The notes under the pieces are model-generated. The model did not search any database and was not told the origin of the DNA. It saw nothing but the letters and a program-made list of their open reading frames with translations. A stretch of 64,000 nucleotides of DNA from assembly GCA_948144175.1 (NCBI GenBank), contig CANXME010002549.1:186001-250000 (forward strand), given 5' to 3'. Origin of the DNA: Closterium sp. NIES-65. Lineage: Eukaryota; Streptophyta; Zygnematophyceae; Desmidiales; Closteriaceae. Position 1 is the stretch's first letter. The number at the start of each line of letters is the position of its first letter. The position numbers and the translations under genes are program-made. Below are positions 24,014-33,100 of this stretch, one piece after another.

Positions 24014-26770
24014 CGCTGTTTTCGTGACCATGTGCTACTCGTCTCTCGCTCATTCGCAAGCCATTTCGCGTTCTGATCAGAAGCCACTCGTCTCGTGATC
24101 ATGGCAGGGCTGGGAATTCTAACGCTGCAGGGTCGCAGATGTTCTCGTGCGCAGCGGTATCATGACCTTGTGGTCTCTGGATCTCTGTGACTATTGTGAA
24201 CATTGCGAGAGCCTGACCGATTTTTCGATCCCTTGGTACCGTCTCGTCTCGACTCCCTTTTTATTGAATGCAGGGATTCGTTACTGATATGGAAATGCAT
24301 CGAAGTGATGAAATTCGACGTAATCAGGAACTCGATCAGGGTCTAAGCCTGTTACATAACAATATCGCGAGCCGATTAATCGACATTTCGATTGCTAGTT
24401 ACGTAGTTAATCACAAAAGGCTCGCAGTTCGCAGCTGCCTGTCCGAATCGTACCTTCATCACCGTACCCTAATTGTAGTACTCCGAGTCACGCTTTCCAA
24501 GACTGGGAGATGTGAGATGAGACCGCGAATCAGAGGATAGTCGTGAGGTGAGCTTATACAGCCGTCGAACTGTAGGAGGCTTTTGGGAGGTAATTTAGGT
24601 ACAGTAAGTTCAAGTCAGGCATGGTTTCAGGTTTGGAAGAATACTGAACTGTACCACTGACACCCAAGCTGATGGTGGGTATGGTTAGGGAGTTCTGGTT
24701 GGGAAAGTGGGTTTGGAGATTGGGAATGGTATGGATGGTACATACACGTGCGGTGCACAGACTACCAGGCAGACATACCAGAACTGATGAGATAGAGCTC
24801 TAAAACGCAGAGGACCTTACTGAATCGTAGTCAGATGGACTCCTTGAAGCTCCAATGACTACGAGGTACGGACGGACGGAGCTTTCTGTAGATGACGGGA
24901 AAGAGTGATCCGTCAGGAGGCAAGGACAAACAACGGGAGAGCGGGAAACTTGATTCGCGTCGTCGGATCAAAACTTGGGGGTTCCGTCGTTGCGCTCAGT
25001 CTTGTGTCTGTGATTGGTTTGAAGCTAGTCAAAGTCGGTTAGGCCCGGTTCCTTGGTCAGGTTTGGTGGGAAGTTTCTTTGGGTCTGCCTTCAAACCGAG
25101 GTTCTGATTGAACTTCGATTCTTAGACTACCTAGAATTGCATATTTCACTTCAAATTCCTGGCTTTGTGTGTATTACGGATGAGGGTGTCATTGAACGAG
25201 ACTTACGAATGCAGAATGCCCAAACCTGGAAATGTCACCTACATTCTTTAGAGCAAGCCTTGCCCAGTTTCTTTGGGAGATTTCCAGGGCTGGCTCGGAT
25301 GGAGCTTGTCGCTGCGCGCCGCTTCAAGCTCGGAGGAGGTAGGTATCGTCTGGGCGAGGCTGCTGGTGACTGGTCATGGGAGGCGCTCACCACTAGAATT
25401 TTGTGGTATGGCATGGCAAGCCGTCAGAATTTTTGGGTTGCGTAGCAACCCTTTATATTTGGTTTCACATTTTGGGGATATCATTTGAAGAGTGTATTTA
25501 CGCACTTTTTGGAGCACCCGTTTGAAAGTTTTGAAACTGTGTTCAAACGGATGCCTCAAATAATGGATTAAAAAACACCCTTGAATGAGATCCCCATATG
25601 TAAAACCAAATACCGAAACGCACGTACGTATCATGTTGAAACCAAGAACTTGCTCGACCGTCCCAACCTCGTCGATAAATACGGCGGATCGTACGACCGA
25701 GCATAATATTCTGGCATCAACACGAACGAATGAACAACGAGGTATGAGGTGGAATGGATGCTTCAAAATGAATGTTTAAATGCATCATGCAGAACCAGAG
25801 GTTGATGGGGTCGTTGAAACAGCGGAAACCCGCTGCCCCAAAGACGATTAACAACCTCTACTTGCATGCATGATACACAATAACACCACACTTTGAAACA
25901 CACATCCCACAAATACGAATGCAAACGCACGTAAAAAATGTCCAACACCACGTAACAGTTGTGAACGGATCGAAGAGCAACCCCACAGTGAAACAAACAG
26001 AACGAACAGACATGTACACACACGCAAACAAGCACAGAGAGATACAGATACCGTAATAAACACACAACCGTCATAAATAAAATTCAGAATAAATAATTGC
26101 TAACCTATCCCACCTTACAACCCTCCCTCCCTCCTTCCCTCATCTCCATCCCACTCCCTCATCTCCCTTCTCAGCTCACGCACGCGCCCTGCAAAATCAG
26201 AGAAGTCAACACACACACGCCCAGGAGAAAACAGGGAAGTCAACACACACACGCCCTGCACAAGAAAGAAAGAACAAAGAAAGCAAAACACACCTTGCAC
26301 GAAAATCAGTGGATGTTCATACACTGCGTACAAGAAAGCAAAAATAGGATATGCTCTTACAGGAGGCCAAGCAAGAAATACAAATCACATTCCCTCACAT
26401 TCATTGCAGAAGGCATCAACGCATAGCAGAAACGTGCCAGTGCACTGTAGTGCACGAGCACGTTGCGAGGTGCCGATGGGCTCTAGAAAGGCGCCAGCGC
26501 GCGGCAACGCACCCGTCCGCCTTAAGCACTAAGCGTCCCAGGTTTGGTAGCTAGGCGTCCAAGGCCATGACGCTAGTGCTTCAGGTACGAGCTCCACAGG
26601 GCTCAGCACTAGGTGCTTGTGCCCAAACGTTGGAGCCCGCTGCGCGAGCGTGCTAGGCGCTAGCTCACTAGTTGCCACCAGCCTGACGAGCGTCTGAGGC
26701 GCCAAAACCTTAGAAGCCGGCACTCTAAGCGCCAGCGCAGGAAGCGACACTCATTTGCATAAATAGCTCC
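24014..26770. other. long non-coding stretch, no gene recognised
   Basis: About 2.7 kb upstream of the glycosyltransferase-like gene. ORFs such as 25053-25445 (plus) lack recognisable motifs and are bounded by stop-rich sequence. 26200-26260 has two copies of an acacacacgcccaggaga-like unit. 26450-26760 contains dispersed gcgcc/ggcgc words similar to the repeat at 29365. Confidence 0.5.
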
Positions 26771-28945
26771 ATGCACTCACCTACTCACTCACCCACTCAC
26801 TCACTCTCTCACTCCCACTCATTCACTCTCTCACTCACTCAACCACGCACTCACCCAGTCACTCACTCTCACACTCAGTCACTCAGCCACGCGCTAGCCC
26901 ACTCAGCCACTCTCGCGCACTCACCCTCGTATTCAACCATGCACACACTCATGCACCCACGCACTCACTCACGCATCTACCCTCGCACTCAGTCACGCAC
27001 TCAATCACGCAGTCGGCCAAGCACTTAATCACACACTCACACGCTCAGCCACTCACTCATCATCGCACTCAGACACACACTCACCCTCGCATTCACCCTC
27101 ACTCTCAGCCAATCCTCACCTTCACAATCAGTCAATCACTCACCTTCACAATCAGTCAATCACTCACCTTCACAATCAGTCAATCACTCACCTTCACAAT
27201 TAGTCAATCACTCACCTTCACAATCAGTCAATCACTCACCTTCACAATCAGTCAATCACTCACATTCACAATCAGCCAATCACTCACCTCACGCACTCAC
27301 CTTCGCACTCCCGCACGCACTCACCCTCTCACTCACATTTCCAGTCTGCCACGCACTCACTTACTCACTCAGCCACGCACTCAGCCTAGCACTCACTCTC
27401 GTAGTCACTCTCGCACTCCATCACTCACTCACCCTTGCACTCAATCATGCTTTCACACTTGCACTCCGTTACACACTCGTCCTCGCATTCACCCACACAT
27501 TCAGCCACGCATTCACACACCGCACTCAGTCACGCACTCACTTCCACAATCGTGCAATCAATCCCGCATTTTCCTCGCACCCACCCTTGCACTCGTTCAC
27601 GCACCCATGCACTCACCCTCTCACACACCTTTCCAGACTGCCACACACTTCTCTCAGCCAATCTCTCACCTTCACACTAAGCCAAACACTCACTCACGCA
27701 CTCACCTTTGCACTCACCCTTGCACTCACCGTTGCACTCACTCTCGCACTCTCTCCCGCCCTCGAGCACACACTCAGCACCCACCCTCATTCAGCTTTGC
27801 ATTTCACCACGCACTCGCTCACTCACTCAGCCTAGCAGTCACTCTCTCATTCAGCCACGCACTCAGCCACTCACTCGACCACACACTCAGCCATGCACCA
27901 TACCACGCACTTACCCACGCACTCAATCACGCAGCCAGCCACGCACCCATCACGCACTCACTCTCGCAATCAGCAACGCACACACTCTCGCACTTAATCA
28001 CGCACTCATCCTTGCAGTCGGCCATGCTCTCTCCTACGCACTCACGCACGCACTCACGCTCGCACTTACCCTCACACTCACACATGCACTCATCCTTACA
28101 CTCAGCCGCACCCCCACTGAAGCGCTTACCCTCGCTCTCGCACTCAGCTACTCACGCACTCACCCACTCACTCACCCACTCACTCACTCACTCTCTCACT
28201 CTACCACTCTCGCACATATCCATGCACTCACTCGTGCATCCACGCACTCACTTATGCACTTGCTTTCGCACCCACCCTCGCACTCACCTCGCACTCGCAC
28301 TCGCACTCACTCACGGTCAACCACACACTTGCTCACCCAGGCAATCAGCCACTTACCCATCGTTGCGCTCAGTCACACACTCATCCTCGGCCAAGCACTT
28401 ACCCTCGCACTCAGCCACACTAAGCCACACACTCGCTCACGCACTTACCCTTGCACTCAACCTCTCCCTCACGCAGAAAGTCGGCACTCACCCTCTCACT
28501 CACCTTTGCAGTCACCCACGCACTCGCTCACTCACTCACTCAGCCTAGCACTCACTCGCGCTTTGTCACGCCATCGCATTCACCGTTGCACTCACTCTCG
28601 GACTCACCTACGCACTTACCCACGCACTCACCAAACACTCAACTTTGCATTCAGCCACACACCCACTCATACACTCACAATCGCACTCAACAACTCACTC
28701 ACACACGCACTCACTCTCGCGCTCACCATTGCAATCAGCCACGCACTCCCTCACTCACTTAGCCACCACTCAGCCATGCACTCAGTCTCGCACTCACTCA
28801 CGCTCTCAACCACACTCATCCATGTGCTCACACAAGCATTCACGCTTGACCTCAGCCACACATGCACCTTCGCACTCACTCAAACACTTATCTTCTTACT
28901 CTCCTTTGCGCGCACTCACACACGCAGCTACGTCTACTAGCTCAC
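26771..28945. repeat. CACTCA-type degenerate satellite
   Basis: About 2.2 kb made almost wholly of short units such as cactcactcacc, cactcaccctcg and cactcagccacg, with very little G on the plus strand. All long ORFs here (His/Ser/Thr/Leu repeats) follow from the unit and are not genes. Confidence 0.92.
27108..27285. repeat. 24-bp tandem repeat inside the satellite
   Basis: About seven near-identical copies of aatcagtcaatcactcacct plus tcac, period 24 bp, directly adjacent with no spacers. The most regular and so probably youngest part of the satellite. Confidence 0.88.
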
Positions 28946-29364
28946 GCGAAAGTGGCCTAAAAAGGCGCATATGAAACTCACATGGGAACAGGTTGGCGGA
29001 GGGCGGACAGAAGCGGAAGGTGGCCATGTTAGCCACTTGTTGGGGACAAAGCTGAGTGGGGAGAAGGAATGGCATATCGGAAAGGGGAGGTTAGAGAGAA
29101 TAAATGATGTGAAATTTTTATGAAATTAAAAATTAACCTTGCAACGAAGTTTAAAATAGAAGCTTAGAGGAGGGGATGGATCATGGAAGTGATTGGTGGG
29201 GGGAAGAAAGAGGCACGAAATCAGCAATTGGTGTGCAACAATACAGAAAGGTGTACGTGTAGAGGACTGGATGGGGCATGAGAAGGGAGGGAAACAGCGA
29301 GAGTGACAAACGTGAGTAAACACGAAGCAAGGACGATGCAGCCTTCGCGCTTTGGCGCCAGTGC
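28946..29364. other. non-coding, nothing recognised
   Basis: AT-richer sequence between the satellite and the GGCGCC repeat; no coding or structural signal seen. Confidence 0.45.
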
Positions 29365-29580
29365 CTACAGCGATCAAGGCGCCAGCGAAAAAGGCGCCAA
29401 GGCGCCAGCGAATAATTCGCAAAGGCGCCTGCTAAAAGGCGCCAAGGCGCCAGCGAAAAGGGCGCCAAGGCGCCAGCGAAAAAGGCGCCAAGGCGCCAGC
29501 GAAATGGCGCCAAGGCGCCAGCGAAAATGGCGCCAAGGCGCCTGCCTCAAGGCGCCAGCCTTGATGGCGCCAAACGCCTC
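29365..29580. repeat. GGCGCC palindrome-bearing tandem repeat
   Basis: Units of about 22-24 bp built on aaggcgccaaggcgccagcg with aaaa/aatg spacers. Each contains two copies of the self-complementary hexamer GGCGCC. Nine or more units are present, the outer ones diverged. Confidence 0.88.
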
Positions 29581-29799
29581 ACCAGCGCTAGTAGCACCTA
29601 CCGGAGCAATTGATGAGGCACGGTAGAGGAGACTATTGTTGAAGGTATTTACCAAAGAACGAAACTGAACCTAGTACTGCTCTGCCAAAGTTTGAACAAT
29701 CTTGGTAGAAACGAGAAGCTTTGATAAGATTCAAGAATAGAGAAGCAAGAACGAGATGACTGAAACAAGAAACGGAGTCTGTTGCTTGAATGGTGTTCG

Positions 29800-29931
29800 T
29801 GTGGAAACAAAGAACGAGGATGGAATGACTATGAACGAAGTGAGTACAAATAGGAAACCCTAATTGGGTTGTACCCCCTATGGGATACCCCACTATAGCC
29901 TACAGAAACAAGTAAGCTATAAGTTCTGACA
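29800..29931 (-). repeat. 3' LTR of copia-2
   Basis: 132 bp. The single difference from 37078-37209 is at 29927 (t against a). Confidence 0.94.
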
Positions 29932-29944
29932 CACCCCCATAGGC
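29932..29944 (-). other. polypurine tract of copia-2
   Basis: GCCTATGGGGGTG on the minus strand, immediately before the 3' LTR. Confidence 0.8.
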
Positions 29945-30128
29945 AAAGTGGGGGAGAACAAGGGGTCACAAGACCAGTCAAGCAAAGCAAAGCAAAGCTC
30001 AGGGTGGATCACAAAGTCACCACGCATTCCGAGCACAAGTTCAAAGGCCACAAGGCCAGTTCACATGCAAGATCAAATATAGAGATATACAAGAACAAGA
30101 GTATATATATGCGAAAGTACAAGCAAGG

Positions 30129-33100
30129 TCAAGAGGAGAGCAAGTGAGGCAAGACAGGCACAAGACCCAACTGCGTGCAGCAACGCTGATGATCACAAGG
30201 CGCAAGTGCCTTGGTGAAGACATCAGCAGTGTTGGCCTCAGAGGCCACGTACGCAAGTCGCAGCTGTCCACGCTGCTGTAGCTCACGAGCAAGAAAGTAA
30301 CGAAGAGCAATGTGCTTCGTTCTGTGCTCCAGTCGCTGCTCTCGACACAAGGCCAGCATGGCCTTGTTGTCTACGTACAGGACTGGAGGAGAACGAGGCT
30401 GCTCTCCAAGGTCGGTCAGCAGGTAGGTGAGCCAGCGTAACTCCTGTGCAGCCATAGCCCCAGCGTAGATCTCAGCCTCACAACTGGAGCCGAGAACAGA
30501 AGACGAGCGGGTAGCCCGCCACGAGACAGAGCCGGAACCAAGGCTGAAGGTGTAACCCTGTGACGACCGCTGCGTAGCCTGGTCGTCAGCCCAAGAAGCG
30601 TCTGCGTGCCCAGTGAGGACCACTGGACTGCGCCCTCCAAGCACTAGCCCCATGCCCGACGTACTGCACAAGTAGCGCAACACCCTCTTCGCTGCAGCCA
30701 TGTGCTCTGGTCGGTGTCTCCCAGGAGCAACAAAGCGTGCGAGAATGCTAAGAGGGTATGCGAGGTCAGGTCGTGTGCAGGTCATCAGGTACATGAGGCA
30801 GCCAACAAGCTCTGCAAACGGGCCACTCGACTCTACGGACTCATCCGAAGGCAGAGCTGAGAGCGAGTGGCGAGTAGGCAGAGGAGTGGCCTGAGGCGAG
30901 GAGTACGTGAAGCCGAAGCGCTGAAGGACCTGCTGCACCATGTGTGACTGAGTCAGGGTAATGGTGCGGCGTGCTCTGTCCCGGGTGATCTGCAAGCCAA
31001 GGTAGCTGCGCAGTTCACCCAGGTCAGTGCACGTGTGTCTCTTCTGCAGCTCGGACTTCACGTAGGCGAGTCCAGCAGTGTCAGCTGTGGCAAAGACCAA
31101 GTCGTCGACGTACACGAGGATGTAGAACGGCGGCAGAGAGGTGTCGGTGCGCAGAAACAGCGACGGGTCGGCAGTGGAAGGAGCAAACCCAAGTGCCGCG
31201 AGCGTAGTCCTCAGTGTGTCGTGCCACTCACGTGGCGCCTGGCGGAGACCGTAGACTGGACGCCGGAGACTCCACTGGGTACCAGGAGGGAAAGACCCAG
31301 TGAAGCCAGGTGGGCGACGCAGCCAGATCTCCTCGTGCAGGCTGCCCTGCAAGAAAGCTGTGCTGAAGTCGAGAGAGTGCAGCTCGTAGTCACGGTGAGC
31401 AGCAACGTGTAGCAGAACCCGAAGAGTGGTCATCTTCGGGGTGGGGGAGAAGGTCTGAAAGTAGTCAACCCCCTGCCGCTGACTGAAGCCACGAGCCACG
31501 TAACGCGCCTTGAAGACAGGCGGAGAACCCGGCGGCCGCTTCACCCTGAAAATCCACATGCCACTGACGATGTTCGCCCCAGGAGGGGGAACAGCGTCAA
31601 CGTAGGTGCCTGTGGACTTCCAGGAAGCCATCTCTGCATCCATAGCTGCCTGCCACTGAGAGGAGTAGGGACCCTCTATCGCCTCCGCGTAAGAGCGCGG
31701 AGTCGGGATGTCTGGTGCATCCGGGTCTCCCTCAGGGGCTAGCAGTACAGACGCGAGACGAGGTGAAGCGGCGGCGAGACACTGGAACTCCTCCTGCCTG
31801 TCCTCAAGGACGTCCGTGCCAAGGGCACACTCACCCCCGACGGACGGAGGACAGGCGGACTCAGACTCAGTGACAAGACGAGCAGCGTAGTCTAGACGAC
31901 AGCGCGCAGCAAAGTCGACAAGCTCAGTGACAAGGGCAGACGCAGCAGACGACTCGAAGGAGGGGTCAGTGACAGCAGTAGCCAGGAGACGTGTGACAGT
32001 AGGACTGGCAGCACGAAGGGCGTCCGACTCCGGGTCGGCAAGAGCAGGAAGAGAGGAAGCAGGAGGAGAAGGCAAAGGGGCACGCAGAGGAGCAGTGGAC
32101 GGACGCAGTGACATCCGGTGCGTGCCAGGGACAGGAGGAGGACGCTGACGCGACCCGCGACCACTAGCGCGCTCAGTACGAACAGGCGACACAGGACGAG
32201 ACGCAGGCTCACGACGCTCAGTAAGACCTCCAGTCGGACCAGCGTAGGGAGAAGGAGCAGGCAAAGGGGAGGCAGGCTGTAGCTGTGGCTGTGACCGGAC
32301 AGGCTGCGGACCCTCGAAGGGAGGAGGAGGAGGTGTAAGACCAAGAACCTGCTGCAGGAGCGGAACGAAGTACGGTCGGGGCCGCGCGGCGACGCTAGAA
32401 ACAGCAGGAACAGCACCAGCAGCCCCGGCAGGAGCACCCACCCCAGTAGCACCTCCAGCAGCACCACCAGAAGCTCCAGAACCTCCAGCCGCAGCACCAG
32501 GAGCACTGTCAGTCGGGCCGCCAACGGCAGGCTCAGCGCCAACACCCTCAGCAGGACCAGCTCCAGGAGAACTCTCAGACTCAGCAGCTCCAGCACCCAC
32601 AGTACGAGCGCCGGCGGGGCGCGCAGCAGCAGTACCCTCTGCAGCCGAAGAACCACCAGCACCAGCAGCACGCCTCCAGCGCCCGGCAAACCACTCACGC
32701 AGCTCCTGTGGGGAGAGTGGCTCCCGGCGAGACGAAGCACCCCCAGGCACAGCACCTCCAGGCTCAGCACCCCTAGACACAGCACCCCCAGGCACAGCAC
32801 CCCTAGGCTCAGCAACCTCAGGCACAGCACCCCCAGGCACATCACCCCCAGGCTCAGCACCCCCAGGGTCAGCACCCCCAGGCACAGCACCCCCAGACTC
32901 GGCACCCCCAGGCTCAGCACCCCCAGGCTCAGCACCCCCAGACTCGGCACCTCCAGGCTCAGCACCCCCAGACTCCGCACCCCCAGGCTCAGCTCCCGCA
33001 GCAGCACCAGAGTCACCAGTGACCTCGACAGGCTCGACCGCGTCTACCTGGGACACACCTGAAGGGGCAGGACCCTGAGGGGGGAGGGGGACTACCGGGG

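Noticed and set aside
25053-25445. Plus-strand ORF of 130 codons
   Set aside because: No domain, composition or context supports it as a gene.
27108-27285. CRISPR-like regular repeat array
   Set aside because: The 24-bp units are adjacent with no unique spacers, and the genome is eukaryotic. The 35-bp (11511), 29-bp (40229) and 23-bp (36480) arrays were rejected for the same reason.
26771-28974. Several long ORFs rich in His, Ser, Thr and Leu
   Set aside because: They are direct translations of the CACTCA satellite; open in several frames because the unit lacks stop codons.
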